Shown here piece after piece: positions 6,166 to 12,875 of a DNA stretch of 15,356 nucleotides; within the stretch, counting starts at the first letter, position 1, and each line of letters begins with the position of its first letter. A program made the translations under genes and the position numbers. Source of the stretch: CAZNRY01 sp964575675. Its GTDB lineage: Bacteria > Eisenbacteria > RBG-16-71-46 > CAIMUX01 > VGJL01. The DNA lies in assembly GCA_964575675.1 (NCBI GenBank), contig CAZNRY010000098.1:1-15356 (forward strand), given 5' to 3'. The notes below the pieces were generated by a model that was not told the DNA's origin, did no database searches, and was given only the letters and a program-made list of their open reading frames with translations.

Positions 6166-7266
6166 AAGCCCGGCTGGCCGGAGTTCGCATGGGATAGCGC
6201 GGCCCTCGCCGCGGCTCTGGCCGGGGTGCGCCACAGGCAAGGCAGGCACCTCGGGAAGATGGAGGCCCTCGGGTCTGAACTCCGAACGGAGGCCAGCCTG
6301 ACCGCTCTCACGGAAGAGGTCGTCAAGTCCTCGGCGATCGAAGGGGAGCACCTGAATCCTGAGGAGGTCCGCTCGTCGATCGCTCGAAGGCTGGGGCTCG
6401 ATGTCGCCGGTCTGCCCAGACCAAGTCGGGAGGTCGAAGGCGTTGTCGAGATGATGCTCGATGCGACGCGAGAGTTCGACGTTCCCCTCACGAAGGAGCG
6501 CCTCTTTGGTTGGCACGCCGCCCTGTTTCCGACCGGGCGAAGCGGCATGCACCGGATCACCGTCGGAGCGTGGCGGACCGGAGAGGCCGGACCCATGCGG
6601 GTCGTCTCGGGGCCTATCGGGCGCGAGCACGTGCACTTCGGGGCTCCCGAGGCCGAGCGCCTTGAAGCCGAAATGAAGCGGTTCCTCCGGTGGTTCAATG
6701 TTCCTTCCGATGTGGATCCGGTGCTGAAAGCCGGAGTTGCGCACTTCTGGTTCGTCACGATTCACCCATTCGACGACGGAAACGGCCGGATCGCGAGGGC
6801 CATCGCGGAAATGGCACTCTCGCAGGCAGACGGGACGAAGGAACGTTTTTACAGCATGTCCTCGGGGATCGAAGCGGTGCGCGGGGAATATTACCTTGAG
6901 CTCGAATCGGCCCAGCGCGGAGGCCTCGACATCACCAAGTGGCTAGCATGGTTTCTCAGGTGTCTCGATCGCACCATCGAGGGCTCTGACAAGACTCTCG
7001 GCTCGGTGCTCCACAAGGCAAATCTCTGGCAGCGAATCAACCGCCGCCCGGTCAATGAACGCCAGCGAAAGGTCATCAATCGCATGCTGGACGAATTCAG
7101 GGGGCACCTGACCACTTCGAAGTACGCCACTCTGGCCAAGTGCTCAAACGACACGGGGCTTCGGGATGTGCGGGAGCTGCTAAACCGAGGCATCCTCGTC
7201 AAGAACCCGGGAGGAGGCCGAAGTACGAGCTACCGTCTGGCCGATCCCGACGCGGTGCGTGATTGA
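6148..7266 (+). CDS. Fic family AMP-transferase with N-terminal DUF4172 domain and C-terminal winged-helix-like region
   Basis: The 372-residue protein starts at ATG 6148 (MAFIHEKPGWPEFAWDSAAL); an earlier TTG at 6103 would put the promoter inside the gene and was rejected. Residues 1-85 match DUF4172 (RQGRHLGKMEALG, SSIARRLGLD). The inhibitory motif [S/T]xxxE[G/N] is SSAIEG at 61-66, so Glu65 should hold the enzyme in check, as in class II Fic proteins. The catalytic motif is HPFDDGNGRIAR at 206-217 with His206. Residues about 305-368 (LTTSKYATLAKCSNDTGLRD, then VRELLNRGILVKNPGGG and STSYRL) look like a winged helix. Fic enzymes normally transfer AMP from ATP to protein hydroxyls; the target here is unknown. 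The gene is monocistronic, divergent from the abiEi operon, and driven by a promoter buried in a repeat array. The C-terminal winged helix could let the protein repress itself (inference). Confidence 0.93.
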   Translation: MAFIHEKPGWPEFAWDSAALAAALAGVRHRQGRHLGKMEALGSELRTEASLTALTEEVVKSSAIEGEHLNPEEVRSSIARRLGLDVAGLPRPSREVEGVVEMMLDATREFDVPLTKERLFGWHAALFPTGRSGMHRITVGAWRTGEAGPMRVVSGPIGREHVHFGAPEAERLEAEMKRFLRWFNVPSDVDPVLKAGVAHFWFVTIHPFDDGNGRIARAIAEMALSQADGTKERFYSMSSGIEAVRGEYYLELESAQRGGLDITKWLAWFLRCLDRTIEGSDKTLGSVLHKANLWQRINRRPVNERQRKVINRMLDEFRGHLTTSKYATLAKCSNDTGLRDVRELLNRGILVKNPGGGRSTSYRLADPDAVRD

Positions 7267-7290
7267 AGTCCGGCGGTTCGGCTACGGACT
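7267..7290. terminator. Weak inverted repeat between convergent genes
   Basis: AGTCCG (7267-7272) and CGGACT (7285-7290) form a 6-bp stem with a 12-nt loop containing TTCG. It occupies the 31 nt between the ends of the Fic gene and the convergent minus-strand gene. A bidirectional terminator would suit this position, but there is no T run on either side. Confidence 0.3.
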
Positions 7291-7297
7291 ACACGTC

Positions 7298-7999
7298 TCA
7301 GCGGAAGATCGCACGGATCATCCCCCAGCTTGGACCATTGATCGGCGTTTCCGGTGTCGGGTCGTCCACTTCGAAGACGATCCACTGGCATTCCTGGATC
7401 GTGATCGGCTGTGTCTTCAATCGGCACGGTTGCCCGCCGCTGAGCGTGATCGTATAGCCGAGCAGGTTTTCGGCCGTCGACATGTCGGGAAGGCCTCCCA
7501 TTCCCGAGTCGGCCCGCCAGATCGTGAGCGATGCTCCGCCGGGAAGGGCGACGACGTTGATGCTGACCGTGTAGGGTCCTTCCGTCCCACCCCCGGTATC
7601 CCCGCTGACATCGGCGTGAACGCAGAGCTTGGCCGTGTTGGAGCCGCTCGCCTCGATCTTGGACTGACTCACCCGCGTGCCCGGACCCACCCACTGGTTC
7701 GAGGACGGGTCCCAATCCATCGGCTCGATTCCGAACGGCGTGTCGGTGGCGAAGTTCCACCCATTGGCCTCGGGCTGAGGATACCGGTGGGGGGGATTCC
7801 AATCCGGTGGGAATCGATACGGGGAACCGGACAGGAGGGCATCGCCCCCTGTTTTGTCGAGGGGTGTGTAGGCAATCACCCAAGTGCTATCCGGGTCAGG
7901 GAAAGACCATCCCTCATCTTGCCCGTGTGCGCAGGGCGCCGAGACGGCCACGAGGGCAAGGGGGACGAGAATGACAATTCGATTGGGTTTGCGCTGCAC
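7298..7999 (-). CDS. Secreted protein of unknown function (233 aa)
   Basis: The start is GTG at 7999, read as MQRKPNRIVILVPLALVAVS. AAGGAG lies 8 nt before it; the open frame reaches 8122, but the extra part is Arg/Pro-rich and non-protein-like. The N-terminus is a textbook Sec signal: basic residues, a hydrophobic core, then APCAHG with likely cleavage before Gln. The mature part is rich in Trp, Pro, Gly and Asp (SFPDPDSTWVIAYTPLD, YRFPPDWNPPHRYPQPE, SSNQWVGPGTRVSQSK) and then beta-like (YTVSINVVALPGGASLTIWR). It ends in a predicted small beta domain (TIQECQWIVFEVDDPTPETP). There is no C-terminal sorting domain or enzyme motif. I do not recognise the family. It stands alone, convergent with fic and downstream of the large regulator, with about 190 nt between. 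Confidence 0.8.
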   Translation of the reverse strand: MQRKPNRIVILVPLALVAVSAPCAHGQDEGWSFPDPDSTWVIAYTPLDKTGGDALLSGSPYRFPPDWNPPHRYPQPEANGWNFATDTPFGIEPMDWDPSSNQWVGPGTRVSQSKIEASGSNTAKLCVHADVSGDTGGGTEGPYTVSINVVALPGGASLTIWRADSGMGGLPDMSTAENLLGYTITLSGGQPCRLKTQPITIQECQWIVFEVDDPTPETPINGPSWGMIRAIFR

Positions 8000-8189
8000 C
8001 GCGGTCTCCTTCCTTTGGCGGATGGGACTCGCGCGGCCACGCGAGGGAGAAACCCCCGGGCAAAGTCCTAACGGTACGGGTTCGTGCGGCCTGTCGCCGG
8101 CCCGTGGCATGGTGCGCGACATGGTGAGGGCCGTTCGGCGTTGTCAGGGGTGTAGAGCATCCCGCCCGCCCGGTCAAGAAGGACGAGTT
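8000..8189. other. Intergenic gap with no clear feature
   Basis: These 190 nt separate the stop of the large regulator from the GTG of the secreted-protein gene, both minus strand. The segment near the GTG holds its AAGGAG site. A weak promoter-like pair reading toward the secreted gene (TTGACC at 8177-8172, then TACACC after 17 nt) is visible but the -10 is poor. No terminator hairpin with a T run, RNA gene or small ORF is convincing. Confidence 0.5.
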
Positions 8190-11100
8190 TCATGCAAGGG
8201 ACGGGTCCTTGGCCATCCCGGGCGATCGGCGCACCGTCCGTCCAAGGAGCGCGGTCGTCTCCGGCGACGGTTCGATGCCGAGTACCCGCTTGAGGAGGCG
8301 GGCGCAGTAGCGGTACTGGGCCAGGGCTTCGGCCTGCCGGTCTTCCTCAAGGAGAGATTGGATCACGATACGATGCGCGGCCTCGTCCAGGGGTTCCTCG
8401 GATAGTAGGCGGCTCGCCAGACCGCGGGCCGTCGCAAAATCCCAGCGTGCCAACGCCCATCTGGCCAGCTTGCGGAGCACCTGGAAGTAGTCCTGCCGGT
8501 ACTTGACACGCAGTGCTTCCGCCCACTCGAAATGGACATCATCGAGGAAATCACCGTGCACCAATCCGACTGCGCGCTGGAGTTCGGCTTCCGCCATACA
8601 GATCTGGTCCGCATGCTCGAGTTCGCCCGCTCGCGAGAGGGCGGAGGCGAACTCGCTCGTATCCACCCAGACCGGTCCCGGCCACGAGAGCCGGTATAGC
8701 CCCCCCTCCTGCGCAAGCGGCGAGACCACCTCTTGGGCACTTCCCGATAGAGCGCGCCTCAAGTGGGAAACGGTCACGTGAAAGGTGTGACCGAGGGTGT
8801 CCGCAGGCGCTTCGGGCCAGACGGCGGCAAGAATCCTCTCCCGGATCACGCCCCTCCCCGTTGGGTCGCAGGCGAGGATGTAGGCGAGGATCTGTTGCGC
8901 CTTGTGCGATCCCCACTGCTTCTGGGGGATAGGTTCCGATTCGTGCGGTCGAAAAACGCGGAGCGGACCGAAGCATTCGATTCGGTAGGAGGCAGGAACT
9001 TCTCGAAGGCGTTCGGGAAAGGGTCCGCCCGTGACCGGCGGGGTCGGGGTGCCTGGGTCTGTGTACTTCACCGATTCCGGCGCCGCCAGCGTGGGAGTCC
9101 GGTCCGGGAGAATCTTGCCGGCCGCGGCGCGCGCGGCCGCCTCCCGCGCCGTGAGTCCCCTCGCACGAAACGCGGCCAACGCCCCCTCCACGCGACGTCG
9201 CGCGGCACCCACCGCCCCGGTACGCGCCAAGAGCAGTCCCTCCTCAAACGCGCTCTTCGCCACCTCGAGCTCGGCCCCGATGCGACTCAGTATCGCCCCG
9301 CTTTCCCTCAGGTGCCGGAGCGCTGACGGCTGGGAGTCGAGCGCCGCTTCCGCAAGCGCGAGCGATCGGAGGGACCTGCCATGGTCGAACGGCAGCCGGA
9401 GTTCTCGTGACAGCCTGACCGCCTCGGCCGCATGGTCGCGGCCGGCGGCTGGGTTGCCCGTTTGAATCTCGAGTCGGGCCAGCCCAACGAGGATGTCTGG
9501 AAGTGTGCTGGGAATGCCGAGCTCCTCGGCGTCTGCACGAGCCCGTTCGAGATAGGCCCGCGCTTCATCGTACCGGCCCAGCTCGAAATAGTTGCCCCCC
9601 AGGTTTCCCCAGATTTGCATCGCGGCCCGGCGGTCCCCGAGCCGCCGCACGGTGTCGAGAACCTGGTGATTGAGACGCGCCGCCGCTTCGTAGTCGCCAC
9701 GTTCCTCGAGAAGGAGGGCGAGATTCTGCAGGCTCCCCGCCTCCGAAAGGAGCCGACCACTGGCACGGTGGAGGTCGATGGCCCGTTTGAAGCAGCGCCC
9801 TGCGTCTTCAATCTGGCCCAGGTTCCAGTAAATGAGGCCCAGATTGCTGCAGGCGTACGCGATTTCAGCCGAGGAAGCCGGCCGACCCACCCTCCCCTCC
9901 CCGCGACCTCTCTTGCCACCTTGGACACGCCGAACCCGGTTGCGGGCGATGGTGCCGGGACCTTCAGCGATCTCCAGGTGGCGCGCAAAGGCCCGAGCCG
10001 CTTCCGCGAGCCGTCCCGTGCTCCAGTACACGAGACCGATGTTGTTGAGCAGAAACCCGTGTAGATCCGGGCGCGCCAGGGCCTCCACGAGCGGCCGAGC
10101 GCGCCGTCCGCAAGCCAGAGCCCGTTCGAATTCACCGCGCTGGAAATGAACGAAGACGAGACGGATGGCCGCGCGCGCGGCTTGCTCCAGAACGGCCGGA
10201 TCCGTCACGCCCGTCTTTTGCCAGCGCCCGCGCGTTCCCGCGGCCCGCCGATATGCCTCCTCGAGCAGCTTGATCCCCTCGCTCAAGTCCCCCAGCCCTG
10301 CCCGTACGTCGCCCAGATGACGCAGTACGCGGGCCTCGAGCAGGAGAGGGATCGATGAGCTGGCGGTTCGCGCCAGGTCCGCCGCCCGTTCGAGACCCTT
10401 CTCGGCCTCCGCGAGTCGACCGCAGTCGTACAGAGCGCCGGCATGCCCCAGGAGAGCGCTGACCATGACCTCTGTACGCCGGCTTCCCTTGAGATCGGGC
10501 ACGAGATCCAGGGCGACTTCGTACAGCGCCACGGCGCGGGTCGCTTCGCCACGCTGGGCGGCCGCCGAGGCGGAGGAAAGCGCCGGCCGCAGCGCCTCCC
10601 GGCGAAGCGCCGGTTCTCCGCTGCGGGCCGCGTGTTGCGCGAACCGGGCCTCGGCTTGGTCGCGGGGCATTCCTCGCGGAGGGGGCTGCCTGGCGAAGCG
10701 CGCATGAAGCGCGCGCCGTTTCTCGGCAAGGAGGTTGTCGTAGATGACGCGCTCTGCCAGAGGATGGGCGAAGCCGATTGGATCTCGAGGCTGGCCGAGA
10801 GGATCGGTCACCACCCAGTGGCCCCGTGCAAGATGGGCGAGAGCGCGGCTCAAAGGTCCCGCACCGAGATGGGCGGCACGCGCCACCGACTGCACCGGCC
10901 CCGCGCCACCATGCACTGTAAGGGCCGCCGCCAGACATTGTGCCTCCGCGTCGAGCCGGCCGAAGCGGTCGGCAATGAGGGTCGCCAGGAGGGGCGGGAC
11001 GGCGGTCTCGGGCAGAGTGCCGCGCAGTTCCCATGCGCCGCTCTCCCCAACAACCGAGCGGGCGATTGTCCCCTTCTCCGTAAGGAGGCGCAGGATCTCG

Positions 11101-11873
11101 ACGGCGAAGAGCGGGTTCCCACGACTCGCATCGACAAGCCAGTCTCCGATATCTCGAGCGAGCTCAGGGTCGAACAGGGAACCGACCAACTCGTGGATCT
11201 CCCCCGACCCCAGCGGGCTCAGCTCGATGCGAAGGAGTATGTGTTGCACTTCCAGCTCCGTCGCGAATGCGACCTTGGCAGGGGTGATCTCATCGCTGCG
11301 GAGGGCCGCCGCCAGGAGGAGCGGCGCGCGCCGTGTGCGCACAAGAAGGTGGCGCAGCCCGGAACAAACTTCATCCGGGGCCTCATGGAGATCATCGATG
11401 AGGAGGGCCAACGGTCGTCGATGGGCCAGCCAAGCCAGGAAGCCGATGATGGCTTCTACACGGTGGGAGCGGGATGTCCGAGCGGCTGTCGGCGGGGCCG
11501 CACGGAGACGCGGCCGTGTGCGTCCGGTCGAGGAAGACGCAGGGAGCAGCTCCGAAAGAGAATCCACCATTTCGGCGGGAAGTTCGACGCGGAGACGCCG
11601 CGCGTGGCCCGGGGCGAGGAGGAAGGGACGTATGAGTTCGGAGAGAAGTGCGTAATCCGTGGCGCCGCGGACAGCGCGCGTGTGAAGGGTCAGATGGCCG
11701 CGGGCATTGAGACGGCTCGTGACCTCCGTGAGGAGGCGGCTCTTCCCCGCGCCGGTCTCCCCGCAGAGCCAAACGAAACGCGGCTCACCGCGTAGGGTTT
11801 CATCGAGCCCAGAATCAAACCGGGCAAGCTCGCTCTCTCGTCCGCACAGCGGAACTGTAGCTGGGTCCTTCAT
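8190..11873 (-). CDS. Large AAA/STAND-like ATPase-TPR-winged helix-BTAD (SARP-type) transcriptional regulator
   Basis: The chosen start is ATG 11873 (MKDPATVPLCGRESELARFD), giving 1227 residues. The frame also has a GTG at 11954, which would add 27 residues of non-conserved sequence. The ATPase covers about residues 1-400: FVWLCGETGAGKSRLL (Walker A, 38-45) and PLALLIDDLHEAPDE (Walker B, about 157-162), then a helical lid. Tetratricopeptide-like repeats follow from about 440 to 900 (for example YACSNLGLIYWNLGQIEDAG and IWGNLGGNYFELGRYDEARA). From about 963 comes a winged helix (YRIECFGPLRVF, ILAAVWPEAP, HVTVSHLRRALSG), and from about 1070 to 1213 a BTAD domain (DTSEFASALSRAGELEHADQ; EPLDEAAHRIVIQSLLEEDR). 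Streptomyces AfsR has SARP first; here the DNA-binding half is last. It is probably an ATP-gated activator that senses an unknown ligand or partner. Its 5' side faces an intergenic region with 11-bp phased repeats. Confidence 0.9.
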   Translation of the reverse strand: MKDPATVPLCGRESELARFDSGLDETLRGEPRFVWLCGETGAGKSRLLTEVTSRLNARGHLTLHTRAVRGATDYALLSELIRPFLLAPGHARRLRVELPAEMVDSLSELLPASSSTGRTRPRLRAAPPTAARTSRSHRVEAIIGFLAWLAHRRPLALLIDDLHEAPDEVCSGLRHLLVRTRRAPLLLAAALRSDEITPAKVAFATELEVQHILLRIELSPLGSGEIHELVGSLFDPELARDIGDWLVDASRGNPLFAVEILRLLTEKGTIARSVVGESGAWELRGTLPETAVPPLLATLIADRFGRLDAEAQCLAAALTVHGGAGPVQSVARAAHLGAGPLSRALAHLARGHWVVTDPLGQPRDPIGFAHPLAERVIYDNLLAEKRRALHARFARQPPPRGMPRDQAEARFAQHAARSGEPALRREALRPALSSASAAAQRGEATRAVALYEVALDLVPDLKGSRRTEVMVSALLGHAGALYDCGRLAEAEKGLERAADLARTASSSIPLLLEARVLRHLGDVRAGLGDLSEGIKLLEEAYRRAAGTRGRWQKTGVTDPAVLEQAARAAIRLVFVHFQRGEFERALACGRRARPLVEALARPDLHGFLLNNIGLVYWSTGRLAEAARAFARHLEIAEGPGTIARNRVRRVQGGKRGRGEGRVGRPASSAEIAYACSNLGLIYWNLGQIEDAGRCFKRAIDLHRASGRLLSEAGSLQNLALLLEERGDYEAAARLNHQVLDTVRRLGDRRAAMQIWGNLGGNYFELGRYDEARAYLERARADAEELGIPSTLPDILVGLARLEIQTGNPAAGRDHAAEAVRLSRELRLPFDHGRSLRSLALAEAALDSQPSALRHLRESGAILSRIGAELEVAKSAFEEGLLLARTGAVGAARRRVEGALAAFRARGLTAREAAARAAAGKILPDRTPTLAAPESVKYTDPGTPTPPVTGGPFPERLREVPASYRIECFGPLRVFRPHESEPIPQKQWGSHKAQQILAYILACDPTGRGVIRERILAAVWPEAPADTLGHTFHVTVSHLRRALSGSAQEVVSPLAQEGGLYRLSWPGPVWVDTSEFASALSRAGELEHADQICMAEAELQRAVGLVHGDFLDDVHFEWAEALRVKYRQDYFQVLRKLARWALARWDFATARGLASRLLSEEPLDEAAHRIVIQSLLEEDRQAEALAQYRYCARLLKRVLGIEPSPETTALLGRTVRRSPGMAKDPSLA

Positions 11874-12353
11874 TCCCGTCCGTGGCCTCGCGCTCGGGCC
11901 GCCGCTTTCAGAACGGCATCTGACGCGCCAGATCTTGTCCCAACCAAGATACACCTTTCCCCGTGTTTCGGCGACCGGCGGCGAGGCGGGAGACCGATTT
12001 CACCCCACCCATTTGACTTTTTTTTGAGACCCATTTGAGTCGAGGACTCTCCGGGCCGCTCTTACGATTCAGGTGGAGAAGAAAGCACGGCCGGGTCGCC
12101 TTCCCCCGTTTCGGGGCAAGGGTTCTCCCCCGGCCCGAAAGGTCGCCATGTCTCAAGGAAAGTGGTCCCACGACCCGCGGTTCCTGCCCGGCAACCACCA
12201 AACCGGGCGTCGCCGGCGGGCGCGACTCCCGGCGAATCAAGCGCACCACGAGGAATCCCCCCCGCCAGAGTCCCACTCCGAGCGACCCGAAGCAGTCAAA
12301 GACGTGGTGCGCCCGCGGCGTACCTCGCGCAAGAAGGAAAAGGAGGCCAAGAA
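11874..12353. other. Divergent intergenic region between the BTAD regulator and the protease unit
   Basis: These 480 nt lie between the outward-facing regulator start and the ATG of the small exported protein. They hold the three-copy TTTGA array (12012-12040), a T-rich patch (12018-12025), a -10-like TACGAT at 12063-12068 on the plus strand, and an ORF of low certainty (12073-12357). The strong ribosome site AAGGAGG lies near 12339-12346. On the minus strand, TATCTT (11951-11946) is a possible -10 without a good -35, which suggests an activator-dependent promoter if used. Confidence 0.5.
12012..12040 (+). promoter_or_regulatory. Three heptamer direct repeats at 11-bp spacing (SARP-like operator)
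   Basis: TTTGACT (12012-12018), TTTGAGA (12023-12029) and TTTGAGT (12034-12040) are separated by 4-nt spacers, so the period is exactly 11 bp. The outer two also share the preceding CCCA (12008 and 12030). SARP-family BTAD regulators are known to bind heptameric direct repeats with 11-bp spacing. A BTAD regulator gene begins about 140 nt away on the other strand. A -10-like TACGAT follows 22 nt downstream on the plus strand, farther than the roughly 8 nt usual in Streptomyces. Which direction it controls is not settled. Confidence 0.55.
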
Positions 12354-12357
12354 ATGA
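12073..12357 (+). CDS. Possible basic, disordered small protein coupled to the next gene
   Basis: A frame from GTG 12073 (94 aa), or from ATG 12148 (69 aa, MSQGKWSHDPRFLPGNHQTG), runs to TGA 12355-12357. That stop overlaps the ATG of the next gene as ATGA, the arrangement expected of translational coupling. The product would be highly basic and low in hydrophobic residues (RRRRAR; RPRRTSRKKEKEAKK), so probably disordered and nucleic-acid binding if real. ATG 12148 has GAAAGG a few nt upstream; GTG 12073 has no good site. High GC makes spurious ORFs of this length common, and the Lys-rich end is coded by the purine-rich ribosome site of the next gene. I hold it as uncertain. Confidence 0.3.
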   Translation: MEKKARPGRLPPFRGKGSPPARKVAMSQGKWSHDPRFLPGNHQTGRRRRARLPANQAHHEESPPPESHSERPEAVKDVVRPRRTSRKKEKEAKK

Positions 12358-12866
12358 GATTCCTCAGCACGGTTCGAAACAGAGTGGGGGGGATCTGTCT
12401 CTCCCTCGCTCTCACCCTGACGGCGGCTTGGATCACCCCCGCTGCCGCTCTCATGGTCAGGGTTACACCGGAGGATTCGATCCAACGGAGCGATCTGGTG
12501 ATCCGTGGTCGCGCGCTCGATCAGCACTGTGAGTGGACGGCCGACGGCGACTGGATCGTGACCCTCGTTCGCATCCGGGTGCTCGAGACCCTTGGCGGCC
12601 AGGCCCCGGGCGATGAGCTCGTCGTCCGCGTTCTCGGGGGCGTTTTGGACGGGATCGGGCTCTCCGTGTCCGACATGCCGACTTTCGCCCCCGACGACGA
12701 ATCCGTCCTCTTTCTCAAGAAGTCGGATGACGGCCTGGTCTTCACGGTCATCGACAACTTCCAGGGAAAGAACACGCTTGTCGATGGGCGCGTCGTCGAA
12801 CGAGATCTCCCCGAGAATGACTTCTTGAACCTGGTGCGCGCCATCGCGCGCGACCGGATGCGGTAG
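12354..12866 (+). CDS. Small exported protein of unknown function, partner of the matrixin-like protease
   Basis: The start is ATG 12354 (MRFLSTVRNRVGGICLSLAL), with AAGGAGG about 8 nt upstream; the open frame extends to 12162 but upstream is Pro/Arg-rich and unlikely. The N-terminus is a Sec signal peptide ending near ITPAAA, with cleavage around residue 35. The mature part of about 135 residues looks beta-rich: SIQRSDLVIRGRALDQHCEW, then DWIVTLVRIRVLETLGG, DELVVRVLGGVLDGIGLSVS, MPTFAPDDESVLFLKK and FQGKNTLVDGRVV. I recall similar secreted proteins next to matrixin-type proteases, but know of no experimental role. It could be an inhibitor, chaperone or anchor for the protease (inference). 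The stop TAG is 9 nt before the protease ATG and overlaps its ribosome site, so the two are very likely co-translated. Confidence 0.85.
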   Translation: MRFLSTVRNRVGGICLSLALTLTAAWITPAAALMVRVTPEDSIQRSDLVIRGRALDQHCEWTADGDWIVTLVRIRVLETLGGQAPGDELVVRVLGGVLDGIGLSVSDMPTFAPDDESVLFLKKSDDGLVFTVIDNFQGKNTLVDGRVVERDLPENDFLNLVRAIARDRMR

Positions 12867-12875
12867 GAGGAGGCC

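Noticed and set aside
7259..8071. 270-residue plus-strand ORF after the Fic gene
   Set aside because: The minus strand here has a signal peptide and AAGGAG before its GTG; the plus frame has neither and overlaps the Fic end.
10443..11795. 450-residue plus-strand ORF inside the large regulator
   Set aside because: Shadow of the AAA-TPR-BTAD gene, whose minus frame has Walker motifs and TPRs; the plus product has no recognisable sequence.
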